Shown here: positions 45,040-56,565 of the stretch, piece after piece
Numbering within the stretch: the stretch's first letter is position 1
Layout of the letters: each line of letters begins with the position of its first letter
Source of the DNA: Diphasiastrum complanatum
Taxonomy: Eukaryota; Streptophyta; Lycopodiopsida; Lycopodiales; Lycopodiaceae
Direction: 5' to 3'
DNA length: 64,000 nt
Assembly: GCA_029204225.1 (NCBI GenBank)
Contig: CM055104.1
Coordinates: 56,512,264-56,576,263 of the forward strand
Made by a program: the position numbers and the translations under genes
The notes under the pieces: generated by a model
The model's database searches: none
The model's input: the letters and a program-made list of their open reading frames with translations, nothing else
Told to the model about the DNA's origin: nothing

Positions 45040-46260
45040 GGGAACCTCCTCGCGGGCGAGGGCCTGCCCACGGCCGCCTCCTAGAGCCGTTGCCTGCCCA
45101 CGGTAGCCTCCCGCAACCAGTCTTGTGTATAAAAGAATGCCTACGTAATGCATTGTGCTCAGGTGTCCTTTGTATTTTGGGATCACCTCTAGGAGCATAA
45201 TGTTCATCCAATTTTCTCTTTCCTAGGAATCTGTCATTCTCTCTCCTCTCTTTGGTGAATTTCACTTTCTTTCTTCTCTCTCCGGTGGAATGCACGTTCT
45301 CTCTCCTCTCTCCTCTCTTCGGTGGAATGTGCATGTGCTATGTGATAGCCCGCCATTGGCTGTCCACAACCACATTCCACCACAAACGTAAAAAAATTTG
45401 CGAAAAAAAACGGCAAAAAATCAAAAAAAAAAAAACAAAAAAAAAACTGGTCCACCTGTACGGCCGTACCGTAAGGCCAAAAAACCGAAAAAAAAACCTT
45501 CGCACAATGGCATTACGTAGGGGAAGGCCTGAAGCCCTCGGGCCTTCCTTGCTGGTCGGGGCCTGCCCTTGGGCTCCCACCCTCGGGCAAGGGCTCTCCC
45601 AGCAAGGAAGGCCCTCAGGCAGGGCCTTCCCCCCCACAAAAAGAGCTTAATTGATGTCATTAGTATGACTTTCTGAAAAGATTGGCCACTTCAACTCAGC
45701 GCAATAGCTTCATCGGCTGAGCTAAAGCTTTTCATGAATCTGACTCAGGTCATCCTATTGGTAAAGCAAGTTTTTATCTGACTGGTAGCTTAATTATTAT
45801 ACGTCAAATCGGACTCGACAATTTTCCTAAACCTTTTCCCAGCAGAGGCACTTACTCGCCGGCGAGGTGCTGCCCACGACCGTCTCACTCCTAGCACTAT
45901 GGTCGTTAGGTTCACAAGGAAGACATGATTGAGATTCTTGACACATGGCGTAACTACCATGTGGAGCACTTTCAATAGCTAGATCAGGAAACTTGGCCAC
46001 TAAGATAAAAGCCTCCTCTACTGTCTAGACTCAGAAATTCCTCTGATGCGCTGGCTCCCCGGCACCGGAGATTGCTCGCCGGGCGAGTAGTCCCCGACGC
46101 CAGGGAAGGGAATTAGGGGATAGGGGTCGAGGTCAGCCCCTCGCCAGCGAGTGGGTGCCCCCGGCCCCCAAGCCCCCCCCCAGGTTGGTCGCACAAGGGA
46201 AGGGTCGCGCAAGCGGAGGGGGGTTGAGGGGGAGTGGGAGGGGAGGGGTGGGGGCCCGGG
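45040..46260. repeat. GC-rich palindrome-bearing island
   Basis: GC-rich blocks in otherwise AT-rich DNA. Four hairpins share the core CTCGC-GCGAG: 45048-45061 (CCTCGC GG GCGAGG), 45855-45866 (CTCGCCGGCGAG, perfect), 46075-46087 (CTCGCC G GGCGAG) and 46140-46151 (CTCGC CA GCGAG). GCCCACGG or GCCCACGA phrases sit next to the first two. Between the blocks, 45640-45840 and 45880-46030 have ordinary composition. Short frames here are on both strands and are not supported as genes. Confidence 0.6.
45540..45614. repeat. Nested perfect hairpin
   Basis: GGGCCTTCCTTGCTGG at 45540-45555 is perfectly repeated in inverted form at 45599-45614. Inside the loop, GCCCTTG (45565-45571) pairs with CAAGGGC (45588-45594). 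A related imperfect hairpin lies at 30300-30400. Confidence 0.85.
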
Positions 46261-46420
46261 GACTGGGTTGTGGGAGGTTAGGGCCAGACTAGGGGGGGTG
46301 TCTTTGAGGGGGTGCGAGGAAGGGTAGAGAGAGAGAGGGTGTCTCTTTGGGGGTGTTTGGAAGGAGAGAGAGAGGGGGGAGAGAGTGTGTGTTTATCTAT
46401 ATGTTAGTGAGAAACCGAGG

Positions 46421-46421
<1 letters not shown>

Positions 46422-46490
<69 letters not shown>
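46422..46490. repeat. (GA)n microsatellite
   Basis: About 34 GA units, followed by GTGTGTGTGCG. The Arg/Glu repeat frame across it is an artefact. Confidence 0.95.
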
Positions 46491-46493
<3 letters not shown>

Positions 46494-47267
46494 TGTGTGC
46501 GTGCGAGGAAGAGAAGGAAGGAGAGGAGAGAAAGATAAATTAAATAAAGAATATAAAAAAAATTCATTTAAAAATTATAAAATAAAAAAAGATTAGAAAA
46601 AAATCAAACTAAGCAAAAGAGGTAAACGATTAAAAAAAAACAAGCAATTAAAACAAAAAACTTGATCCTTCTTATAGAAAAGATAAATGAGAGAGATATA
46701 ACTAAGAGTAAAATAAAATAAATAAAATAGAAAAAAAAGGAAAAAAACATAGAAAATTATAAATAAAAAAAATAGAGAAAAATCTAAACAATCAAAAGAG
46801 AAAATAGAAAAAGAGTAGCAACAAAAAAAAAAAAAAAAAAGGCTCGGCAAGGACTCCGCCTTGGGCATAAACTGTTGTAGCACTTTTTTAAAACGAACAA
46901 TGTGTGTGTGTGTGTGTGTGTGTGAAAGAGAGTATGCCAAATTATTGTAAAATTAAAATAACTAGAAATTTAAAATATTAACTATTGGAAAAAATGAAGC
47001 ATGGATTAAAATAAAAAGATATTTTATTAAATATATCACAATATATTCGTTGGAGAGGGGCCCAATATAACTCAGAGTGGGATTTGGGGTTTAAAATACA
47101 AAAAGACTTTGTTGTATTTGAATATTGATACAAAGACAAGAAAAGACTCATAGAAAGACATAGAGTATCCTTGCACTTCTGATAGAAGAGAAACAACTGA
47201 AAACAATTAGAAGAGATCATTCTGGCAGAAAAGGTATTCTGAAAGAAAGAGTACAAACCAAGACAAA
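46491..47267. repeat. A-rich stretch with short (TG)n
   Basis: Strongly A-rich from about 46540 to 46840, with a poly-A run around 46825-46841, then (TG)n at 46902-46923. The minus-strand Phe/Leu-rich frame 46593-46940 only reflects this composition. Confidence 0.8.
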
Positions 47268-49056
47268 ATGGAAAGTATCAAGGTCTACCTTGAGAACACC
47301 AATGGGACTTGCATGGAGCTTCCTTGGCAACATGGCGGCAAAGCTGTTGTTACCAATGCTTTCTTTGAGGATGTTTTGAAGGTGAAAAGTACAACAATGA
47401 AGATTTTTGGAATACTAATGCACGAAAATTCTTCATTGGAGGAAGAGAGAGGTGCAGCCACTCGTGGTAGTGGATGGACTGAATATGTTTGTGCTGGAGA
47501 AATCTTTGACCAACATATATTGCGTGAAGGAGAGCAAATCAGCTTGCAATGATGATTTCATCCTTGTAGATAGTGTAGATTCTAGGTCTAATGCGAACAA
47601 GACTGCCCTTGAAGATGATTTGTGTTTTGAAGGAGAAAATTTGGGGGTGCACGGGAATAGTCCACCGAAAAAAAAAATCATGATTTTGAGCACTCTACAG
47701 TGGAGTGGATATTGATCGGAGGAAGAGATGGAACCTTGTAGAAACTCTTGTCTACATGTGACAAGATTGTATGCGTGTCTGAGCTGCCTGTGGAGTATGA
47801 TGACAACATTGCTTTTGAGCTCTCAGGGGTGGATGATGTTTGCAATGCGTAGGATGGAATGCAAAAAAAAAATACAATGGAGATTTGTGGACCAAACCAG
47901 TGACATCGAATGTTGTTTTTAATGGAAAGGTGCGCAAAAGCATATGTGCAGGTTTGTACGAGAGTCCTAATCAAAACTGTGGAGGGCGAGATAGAAAGGG
48001 ACTACCAAACTGAAAATCCAAGATAAACTAGACTAGGCATACACTCAAGAGTACATGATCATCTTGTTCGCACAGGGGTGAGCAAAAAAAGATTAGAAAC
48101 AATAAGAGAAAAAGTTGCAAATATACTTCTTATTGACAGAAGAGCTGGTCCCAGAAAAATTCAAATGGAAATAGCAAGAGACTTGATTACAACATGTGTC
48201 ACTGGAGGAGACGAAATGACAGATGTAGACATAGGTAGAGTGGCAAAGGAGTTTTAGCCTCTAGTATGCAAACATGATTTCTGAGGATGGTAAACATTGC
48301 AACAAAAGACTTTTGTCTTCCATCAGATTCTCTTGACTCGTTGTTGAACCTCAAGAGAACTTGTCGCTATGATTTCTTTCATGGTATGTTATTTACAAGA
48401 CAAGGAGGAGATACAGATAGGTGTCATGTGTTCAAGATGTCCACAAAAGGTGATGCCTCTGGAGTGGACCTTGTTGTTAGGATGAACAGAGAGGGATCTG
48501 GTGATTTGAAAAGAGCTTGGATAATGTTTGATCACACACACAGAGTAAATGGATGGGTGACAATGGCTGCCCATGTGTATGATCCAAAGTAAGTATAGTA
48601 AATAAAATTGCCAAGATTCTATCATGTTTTTCTTTTTGCCCTATATCTTATTTTTGCCAACTAACAATGTCTTCTCTCTTGAACAACTTGCAAGAATTGC
48701 TCACATTAGCAACATGTGAAATGAAAGAAGAAGATGAAGGTGCACAAGTCTTGTTCTGGGAGAAGATCAATGCAGTGGTGATGAAAAATAATCATAATCA
48801 ACCAAATTTTCATGGGTTTATGGCAGATGAGACACAAGCGAATTGGCTTGCAATAAAAAAAGTATACAATCGAGATAACACTATGGATGGTAGAGAGAGA
48901 TCGTGTTTGTTTCATTGGGAGCAAAGCCTTAAAATTCACACAGATAGATATGTCGCTAAAAAACACAAAAAGCGTCATGTTGAATTGTGTGAAAGTTGTA
49001 GGAAGGCAACAAGCAGAGAGATAGCAATTTCTATGTATAGACAGATCAGTTCCTAA
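47268..49056 (+). pseudogene. MULE-like DDE transposase relic
   Basis: Plus-strand frames 47268-47552, 47452-47715, 48046-48258, 48287-48592 and 48667-49056 read in order as one protein. Near 48046-48258 comes HLVRTGVSKKRLETIREKVA and RAGPRKIQMEIARDL. In 48287-48592 an MFDHTHRVNGWVTM block looks like the first catalytic Asp region (D-x-T-H). In 48667-49056 GFMADETQANWLAIKKVY followed by RERSCLFHWEQSL matches the second Asp and the C-x-x-H pattern of MULE-type transposases. I infer the family from these motifs. GTAAGT at 48589 looks like an intron donor, but neither nearby acceptor restores the frame, and several stops occur upstream, so the copy is broken. Terminal inverted repeats were not found. 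Confidence 0.6.
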
Positions 49057-49727
49057 GTAGAGAAACGAGAGAAGAGTGGATCTTGCCCGAAATACTCACC
49101 CACTCATTGTAGATCTTCTCATCCTTCAACCTCTCAGTTAGTTGGAAGCCATAGCCATTGGTTGGGAAAGCCACAATGCCTAGTCGGAGCCATAACATGT
49201 TCTAGTTGGGAGTCCGCCATAACACTCGTTAGTTGGAGCCATAGCCAGAGTTGAGGGATTTGAACAACCAACATCGGCGCCGTTGCCACTCTATTTTTTG
49301 CTTTCCCTACTAATCTTCCTGTTTTTCAAGTTATTTTTTGCTTGGTGTTTTTTTTGCTTGTTGTTTTTATTTTCGTGCTTGTTGCTATATTTTTATTGCT
49401 TCATGTGTTTTTTTGCTTGTGGCTAAAGCAATCCTCGTGCTTCTTGCTTTCTTCTTGTCACGCATCCTTCCTTGCTTGTTTTTTTTAACAAAAGAGAGCT
49501 CATCAAGGGTTTTTTTTGGCTTGTTACTCATGGAGGGTTTCTTGTACCCAGCTGCTATCTATGCTTGTAGCCGCACACACAGCAGGGGGGAGCAATCTCG
49601 CTGGGAGGAGGCGTAGTTGAACACCCGATTTTCAATTTTTGGAAGCACACCCAACTGAGCATTCAACATAGCCTTCAACCGAGCTTTTTCAGGTGTTTTC
49701 AGAGAACGGGAGGGATCAGCTCGTTTT
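49057..49727. other. No gene; short repeats and T-rich DNA
   Basis: A degenerate repeat of TAGTTGGAGCCATAGCC-like units (about 49137-49240, four units) is followed by T-rich sequence (49280-49500). The frame 49338-49616 is Phe/Leu-rich from composition only. Confidence 0.5.
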
Positions 49728-50353
49728 CAAAATCCAATCCCATGCAAATGATTATTCAAAGTGAAGTATGATACTAAAGGTAAAATAAATCGATACAAGG
49801 CCAGATTGGTGGCCAAGGGCTTCTCCCATATCCCAGATCTGGATTATTCTTAGACCTTCAGTCCTGTGGTAAAGCATGCTTCAATTCTTTCCTATGAAGA
49901 CCTTGAAGTTCATCGGATGGATGTTCAAACTGCATTTCTCAATAGCACCATTGAAGAGAAAATCTACATGTTCCAACTAGAAGGATATGAACTAAAGAGT
50001 AAGGAGCATCTAGAGTGTAAAATTCACAAAGCTTTGTGTAGAATTCACAAAATTCACAAAGCATCGAGAATGGTTTCATTCCATACTCGGAAGAGTCAAA
50101 TGTTTATTTTAAGTCTGTATCGGATTCCTTCATAATCATCACTCTTTATGTTGATGACACATTACTGTTCAGTAACAATTTAAAATTGTCGAAGGATACC
50201 AAATGTTTGTTAGCACAGGAATACAAGATGACAGATATGGGTCCTACTCACTACTGTCTCGGGAATTCAGATTTTTAGAATTCGACCCAGCAGGCAGATT
50301 TCCATCAGCCAACAGAGATACCTCACCAATATTTTGCAGAAATATGGAATGGA
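49728..50353 (+). pseudogene. Copia B reverse transcriptase (copy 2)
   Basis: The second copy of the 33232-33880 segment: MDVQTAFLNSTIEEKIYM and LYVDDTLLFS are visible, with a small local change near 50040 (IHKIHK) where copy 1 has the YGPQQSP block. At about 50353 it jumps from NILQKYGME directly into the chromovirus leader. The rest of this RT part, the target site, the chromovirus 5' LTR and its primer-binding site have been deleted. Confidence 0.8.
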
Positions 50354-51420
50354 AGGTGCAATCGCTCTAACTTATGTTATTGGTTGGTTTGAGCTTTTAA
50401 CTGATGTTTTTGAAGGCTTAGTTGATTTTGTTGAATCGATTTTAACAACTTTGCTTTTTGGTTCGTCTCAATCTGAGGTCATTTTGATTGAAAACGAACC
50501 ACCTTTGCTAGCTACGGTGGTAGTAGTCGGTTTCTTTTGATTGTTTTATGGTTTTTAAAAAAACCTTCAAAAACCGATTTCGTTTTCTGGCCTTATTTTG
50601 AGTTTTGGAAGTCGAATTTTTTTTTTTTTGGCATACAAAGTTTTGTTTGATTCCAAAAAAAAATTGTCAAAAAAAAAAAAAAATTTCGCAAGCACCCGCG
50701 CTTCCGCGTGGATCTGCATGCCTACATGTTGGTTACCTGTACTGTACAGCGTCAGGAATTCCATCCTGCTTGCCTTCGGAACTCCCATGGAACTCCTAGG
50801 AATCAGTTTGTTGGAGGAGCTTTGACAAGTGCATTAACTTTTAGCTTGTAAAGTTTTCTTGTACTTTTTAAGGACACTACTCTTGAAACTTTTGATGAAG
50901 TTTGCAAAGCCAATAAAGCTTTGGTTTTCTGAACGTAAACCAGAAGCTTAAGACATTGATTAGTCAATGTAAACTTCAAACTTGAAGCTTTTCTTGTTGA
51001 ATATGATTGAAAGCTATTTGTACTCCTAAAGTACCTTGTAAACTTTAAGACTTTGTTTCAAACCTTTTAATGTTTAACTTTTAATTTAAAGGTTATACAG
51101 CTTTACAAAGTTTTCATACTAAGCTATAAAACTTGGCCTTAAACTTAATAAATAAGCTTTTGGTAAATAAAAGCTATTGTAAACTTTGAATTTGCTTCAA
51201 CAAAATTTTGAAGAAAGGGGGTGGGGGGGGGATAAAACAAAGGTACACAAGTGTACTTGCAGGCTGTACCTACTGCAGGTACAAACCTATGTACCCTTTT
51301 TCTTGTTTTTCTTAGCCTCTAATTGTGGCTTAGTCTCCTTGAGTAGTGGTCTCAAGTTTTCTAAGTCCTTTTGTTGCGAAGCCCTTGTAGTTTTTTCTTT
51401 GCCTTCTTCCTTAGAGCGCC
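50354..51420 (+). other. Chromovirus leader, copy 2
   Basis: Aligns with 34572-35626. A G-run lies at about 51218-51231. No gene. Confidence 0.7.
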
Positions 51421-52062
51421 ATGGACCCTGTTATGCCCTCGGGTGAAGGACCGTCTTCACCACCTCCTCCTCCTGATGTAGACACTAACCAGCTTGTTCA
51501 GGCCCTAAATATATTGCAAAATCAGATTTTAGAAATGCAGGCTAAGCATGCCGCGGCTGAGCAAGAGTGGCGTTCTTCGACGCACTCGCGGTCCGTTGGC
51601 ATTTATCCAAGTTTAATCCGGAATTCTTTTCGGGTGAAAAGAAAAGTCGGCTTCCCGATGTGGTATTGTCGTGGCTAGATCTATGGAATAGTCATTTTTC
51701 CATGCATGATGCGCCTGATAGTACGAAGATCGCTTCTGCTCTTATGTTTTTACGCAGAAAGGCGTTTACATGGTGGCAGGATCTAAAGGAGAGGGCTAAT
51801 GCCCTTCTACATGGGACGCCTTTCAAGAAGCCTTTTAAACGGCTTTTCTTACAATGTTGGATGATTTTGAGCATTGGCGGCGTTTTGCCACCGTGCAGAT
51901 GGGTATTAGGCCGTTAGATGCCTATATCCAGGAATTCCAAAAAAATTTGCCTCGATTCGCCTCGCGAATTGATCCTATCTTGTTGAAGCTACATTTTATC
52001 TTGGGGCTTCCAAAGGAATTTCAGCTAGAAGTGCGGCGTCAAATTGGAGCGCGCCGACTATG
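51421..52062 (+). pseudogene. Chromovirus Gag, copy 2
   Basis: Starts MDPVMPSGEGPSS (51421) with a coiled-coil-like N-terminal part. Frames then alternate (51421-51678, 51567-51917, 51854-52063): FNPEFFSGE, LSWLDLWNSHF, FTWWQDLKERANALLHGT and LDDFEHWRRFATVQMGIRPL, ending in LRRQ-like RRQIGAR. This is the Gag core of Ty3/gypsy elements. At least two frameshifts are present. Confidence 0.85.
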
Positions 52063-52469
52063 ACAAGGCGAGAACCGGCAGGTTGTGCTTCTCCTGCATG
52101 GACAAGGGGCATCTTTTAAAAGATTGCCCAAAGAAAAAGCAGAAGAAATCTGGCGGACAACCTAAATCTTTTAAAGCGCCAGGTAATTCTAGTATTTCTT
52201 TTGTTGATTTATCCTTTAAGGATGGCACTAGTTGCAAGATTTGTTGTTTTAATACAGCTGTTTTTGGCCCCCATGATCTCATTCGTATGAATGGAATTGT
52301 AGGATGCCAAGTTGTTACTGTTCTGTTTGATGATGGTTCCACACATAACTTCATAAATGCTAAACTGGTGCAGAAGCTCAGGGCGGCTACCACGCCAAGT
52401 AATCACTTGTACGTGGTGAAAATGGCGTCAGGGGAAGATCGACAAGCTTGGGATCAGCTTGTTCCTTAG
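52044..52469 (+). pseudogene. Chromovirus zinc knuckle and protease
   Basis: CCHC knuckle CFSCMDKGHLLKDC at 52086-52127, then a Lys-rich stretch and the retropepsin motif VLFDDGSTHNFINA (Asp-Asp-Gly at 52329-52337; gypsy elements usually have D-S-G or D-T-G). A stop at 52467 separates it from the rest of the protease, which continues in the next frame ([13 protein letters not shown]). Confidence 0.85.
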
Positions 52470-52496
52470 CTGCCGCTTCAGATTCAAGATTATGTT

Positions 52497-53632
52497 GTGC
52501 CGCTAGATTTTCATATTATGAACTTGGATAGCATAGACATAATCTTAGGAAAAGAATGGTTTTATTCTAAAAATGAGTCTTTAAGAAAGGATTATGTTAC
52601 TCATAGTATTTCTTTTTTGCATAAGGGCTCGTTGGTTGAGCTAAAAGGCGATGTAAATAGACCTTTTGATCCTTTGGTATCTGCTTTAGAAGTTGTAGAA
52701 TATTTAAAAGATTCCAATAATAAAGTTTATCTTTGTTTTTTGAAAGATGAAATTTACGTGGATGATCATGCAATCCAGAGTCTAAATATTGTTTTATCGC
52801 ATTTGCCTTTGAATGTGCCTGCAAATAATCCCTTAAGTGTTAACTCACCTGAAGGATTAATATTTAACAAACTTAGGCAAGAATTAAGCGACGTTTTTCT
52901 TAATAAACTCCTTGATGGCCTACCTCCCCAAAGGAGTGTTGACCATCAAATAGAGCTGCTTCTTGGAAGCCAACCTGTATCTCTTTTTCCATACAGGGTT
53001 AGCATCAAGGAAGAGGATGAAATTTCTAAGCAGTTACAAGAACTCCTTAGGATGGGCCATATACGGCCTAGTAAGTCCCCTTGGGGAGCACCAATCCTTT
53101 TAGTAAGTAAAAAGGATGGCGGCACATGTTTGTGTGGTGACTTTAAAAAGTTAAATGATTTAACCATCAAGAACAAATACTCTTACCTAGGATGGATGAT
53201 CTTATGGATTGTTTGAATGAGGCTAAGTATTTCTCCAAGATTGATCTTAGATCAGGTTACCATCAGATAAGGATTAGGAACAAAGATGTTCCTAAGACTG
53301 GATTTTGATCCAGATATGGCCAATATGAGTTTTTAGTGTTACCTTTTGGACTCACAAATGCACCTGCCACTTTCCAGCAGATGATGAACGATATTCTTCG
53401 TCCATATCTAGGAAAGTTTGTGGTGGTGTATTTGGACGACATATTAATTTATAGTCGAACCCTTGAGGAGCATGAAGAGCATCTTCGTATTGTCTTAGAT
53501 CTTCTAAGGCAAGAACAGATCTATGCTAAGGAGTCGAAATGTGAGTTCTTTCAAACTAAACTCAAATACCTGAGCCATGTCATATCGGATAAAGGTCTTG
53601 AAATCGATTATGACAAAGTCCGTAAGGTGTGA
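52497..53632 (+). pseudogene. Chromovirus protease end and reverse transcriptase
   Basis: The 52497-53216 frame covers the protease end and RT start ([40 protein letters not shown]). After frameshifts, [13 protein letters not shown] and LPFGLTNAPATFQ are followed by the active site VVVYLDDILIYS, with YLDD at 53429-53440. The thumb part ends near 53632. Catalytic residues are present but the frame is broken at least three times. Confidence 0.9.
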
Positions 53633-53639
53633 GAATGGC

Positions 53640-54553
53640 CGCGACTTTTGACAATTCGTGATGTGAAATCCCTTTTGGGCGTCACATGATTCTTTCACAG
53701 GTTCATTTTGGACTATGCCTTAATAGCATTGCTTTTGACGAACGTTCTTAAGGGGGTGAAGAAAAAATGTAGCCGCAGAAAAAGTCTATTGATAACGTGG
53801 ACGGATGAAATGAATGAGAGTTTTGAGACTCTCAAGCACTGTGTTTCTACGTCTCCAATTTTACATATTGTCGATCCTAACCGGCCCTTTGTGGTTGATA
53901 TGGAATATGCTAGCAACTTTGTTGTTGGAGTGGTCCTTTATCAGGACGGTAGACCAGTTGCTTTTGAAAGCAAGAAGCTGGATCCTGCTCAAACTAGGTA
54001 TTCTACTTACGAGAAGGAGCTTTTTACAGTCATTCACGCGTTAAAAATATGGAGGCATTATCTTTATGGTGCCAGATTTACAGTAATGACTGATCACCAA
54101 TCCCTTAAGTATATGTGTGATGCCAAGGACCTTCGTGGCCATAAGGCTAGATGGTCAGAACTCATTCAGGAGTTTGTCTTCGACATTAAGTATCGTAAAG
54201 GTACATCGAACTGTGTTGCCGATGCCTTGAGCCGGATTGGAGAGATTAATCAGTTATGCTTTGTTGAGATCCAATCTGATTTGTATCTTTCACTACAAGA
54301 TCTTTCTCGAACCGATAGGTTTTTTGGTCGCATCTGGCTAGATGTCTTGACAGGAAACTCTAGATCTAGTGATGACCTTGGGATGCAGGATCCCAAGCGA
54401 TCCCGTAATGATAGGTTACTTGAAGACTATTCCATAAGGAATGGCCTACTTATCCGAAAGGGAAAGGTTTGTGTGTCGGATAGGGAAGACTTGCGGTCCC
54501 AAATCCTGCAGCAGTGTCATGACAACCCTTGTGCTGGTCACCCAGGCATATAG
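53640..54553 (+). pseudogene. Chromovirus RNase H
   Basis: The frame 53708-54553 carries FETLKHCVSTSPIL, VVGVVLYQDGRPVAFESKKL, YSTYEKELFTVIHALKIWRHYL, TDHQSLKYM and ADALSRI, the gypsy RNase H order. The usual V-x-x-D-A-S start reads VDMEYAS, so one catalytic Asp position is altered. The frame runs on into the integrase finger (HDNPCAGHPG). Confidence 0.85.
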
Positions 54554-55635
54554 AGGACACTTGACCTTGTTAGGCAGAATTTCTTCTGGCCTAAGATGAA
54601 AGGTCATGTGGAGGCATACGTTCAAAGCTGTGAACAATGCCAGGATTATGGCTGGATCCAACTTGTTGCCAATCTCTAAAGAGAATCCTAGTCTTTTTTT
54701 CCTTTGAGGAAAAACCCAACTGATACTAGATATCACCCATGCTCAGTGAGTTTCAGTTCCGAAGGTAGCCATCCCAAATGAAGACCAACTGCTCCATAGA
54801 AGATCTCCCTTGAAATTGCTCTTTCCAACTTTTGACTTCCTGCTTGCGGCTGGTGGGCGTCGCCGCAAATGAAACAGGCTAGCCATCCATAAAGCAGAAA
54901 GACTCAAAGTTGCGGTCTTCTTCATCCCTTGGAAATTCCCAGTAAAAAATGGGAAAGTATTTCAATGGATTTTGTAGTGGGACTCCCAAAACCTGGAGTG
55001 ATCACGATGCCATTTGGGTGGTAGTTGATAGGCTAACCAAGATGGCGCAATTTATAACAACTAAATTGACTGTCAAGGCATCTGAACTAGCCTAGCTTGT
55101 CGTTGAAAAGTTGTTCAGATTGTATGGTTTGCCGAATGATATTGTTAATGATCGTGACTCCAAGTTCACTGGCAAGTTTTGGCAAGCAGTTTTTGAAAAA
55201 CTTGAAACAACCCTTAGTCTTAGTTCTTTGGATCACCCAGAATATGATGGGCAGACAAAACGTCCCAACCAGACGCTGGAGGATATGCTTAGAGCATACG
55301 TTTCTCACCAACAGTCTGATTGGGAAAAGTATCTCCCTTTGGTTGAGTTCGCGCACAATAGTGCTAAGCATTCTGCCACCGGATTCAGTCCTTTTATGCT
55401 GATGTATGGCTTTCAGCCGCGTTCTCCAGTTTCGGTCGGACTCAAAGGTCTCAAGGTGCAAGCTGCAGTAGATTTCCTGCAGGATATGCAAAAAATGCTG
55501 CTAGTGGCCAAGAAAAGCATGAAAACCGCTCAAGATAGAGCTCTGTTTTATGCTAACCGTGGTCAATCACCTCAGGATATTGAGGTTGGAACCTGGGTGT
55601 ATTTTAAAATCCCTAAGGATTCAAAGGTACTCTAG
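54554..55635 (+). pseudogene. Chromovirus integrase
   Basis: The zinc finger (HDNPCAGHPG ... C-x-x-C near 54515-54645) is followed by about 220 bp of extra, unrecognised sequence (about 54650-54890), then VVVDRLTKMAQFI, an LVVEKLFRLYGLPNDIV block, DRDSKFTGKFW, and DGQTKRPNQTLEDML. In this last block the catalytic Glu of D-G-Q-T-E-R is Lys (AAA at 55258-55260). EFAHNSAKHSATGFSPFMLMYG and the QDRALFYANR linker follow. The copy cannot encode an active integrase. Confidence 0.85.
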
Positions 55636-56022
55636 ACGGGAAAATGCCATAAGCTATCTCCTCGATATAGCGGACCTTATAAGGTTGTAAAGAAAATCAA
55701 CCCGGTCGCGTATCAACGAGATCTTCCGATTGGGGTTGGGGTTCATCCTACTTTCCATGTAAATCGTTTAAAAGAATGACTTAGTAGGAAGGATTCCCTA
55801 ATTCTGGAAGGTGAACTAGTTGAGCTCGAGGATCTGTCTACCTTTGTGCCTAATGTACTTGAAAAAGTTGTTGACGTTCGTCGTCACCAATTGAGAAACC
55901 GTTTGGTTTCTGAGTTTCTTGTACGTTGGAAAGGTAAGACAGATGACGAGGACACTTGCGAGAGAGAGGACTATTTAAGACTGAATTTCCCTAGCTTGCT
56001 CCCATTAGGAGGAGACTCTTAA
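55636..56022 (+). pseudogene. Chromodomain region of chromovirus
   Basis: After a stop at 55633-55635 come the integrase tail (KLSPRYSGPYKVV, HPTFHVNRLKE) and, at about 55855-55990, a chromodomain-like block: VLEKVVDVR, EFLVRWKGKTDDEDTCE. In chromoviruses this domain is thought to guide integration to particular chromatin. The usual W in the T-W-E position is Cys. Confidence 0.8.
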
Positions 56023-56034
56023 AGGGGGAGGGAA
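56021..56034 (+). other. Polypurine tract of chromovirus
   Basis: AAAGGGGGAGGGAA directly before the 3' LTR. Confidence 0.8.
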
Positions 56035-56560
56035 TGTTACGTACCCATAAGGGTACACAACAGGAAACTTGAGGTGACGGTCTCAGTTATGGGACGGAAT
56101 GCTGAACTGGAGCTATAGGTCCTTTGGGTGCCACTTGTCAGTTTCTCATTGGCACGCGATGATCCGTTGTTATGGACCCGCGTCAGTGTGCACAACTGCA
56201 ACATGTCGTTAGTCATGCGTGACTCCTATGGAGGGAGAAGACCCACCTGGACTATGTATATAGAGGTAAATCTCCATGAGTGAGGTATTCATTCTCTCCT
56301 GGAGAATGAAGAGCTCTTCCACTGATGGTCAGGTCAGGACGAGTATCTAGGCCTCAAGATGTAGGTAGGTGAGGGTCGAGGGTAAGGCATGGTGATATAG
56401 GACACCATGGCTTACTTGAGATCCGAGCTTGCTTGATGGTGGTTTGTAGCTCCAGTGCACAAGGGTGAGGTGGCAGTACCTCTATGGTTGTGTGGTAACG
56501 TAGCGGTCGTCACTTGTTTGTGCTTTAGCAATGACCGACATGACGATGGGGATTCTAACA
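56035..56560 (+). repeat. Chromovirus 3' LTR (copy 2)
   Basis: 526 bp from TGTTACGTACCC to GATTCTAACA, followed by GTCAT. Matches 34016-34541 with a number of substitutions. Confidence 0.9.
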
Positions 56561-56565
56561 GTCAT

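Larger units (their letters stand above)
50354..56560 (+). mobile_element. Chromovirus (Ty3/gypsy), 5' LTR deleted, copy 2
   Basis: Leader, Gag, protease, RT, RNase H, integrase, chromodomain, polypurine tract and 3' LTR are present in order, but the 5' LTR is missing. Many frameshifts and stops. It is the sister of the truncated element at 34016-35846. Domain order with integrase after RNase H and a C-terminal chromodomain identifies a plant chromovirus. It lies in copia B at the same site as copy 1. Confidence 0.9.

Noticed and set aside
45234-45660. Lys-rich and Phe-rich frames near 45.4 kb
   Set aside because: These arise from poly-A runs and GC-rich hairpin sequence on both strands, with no conserved motif.
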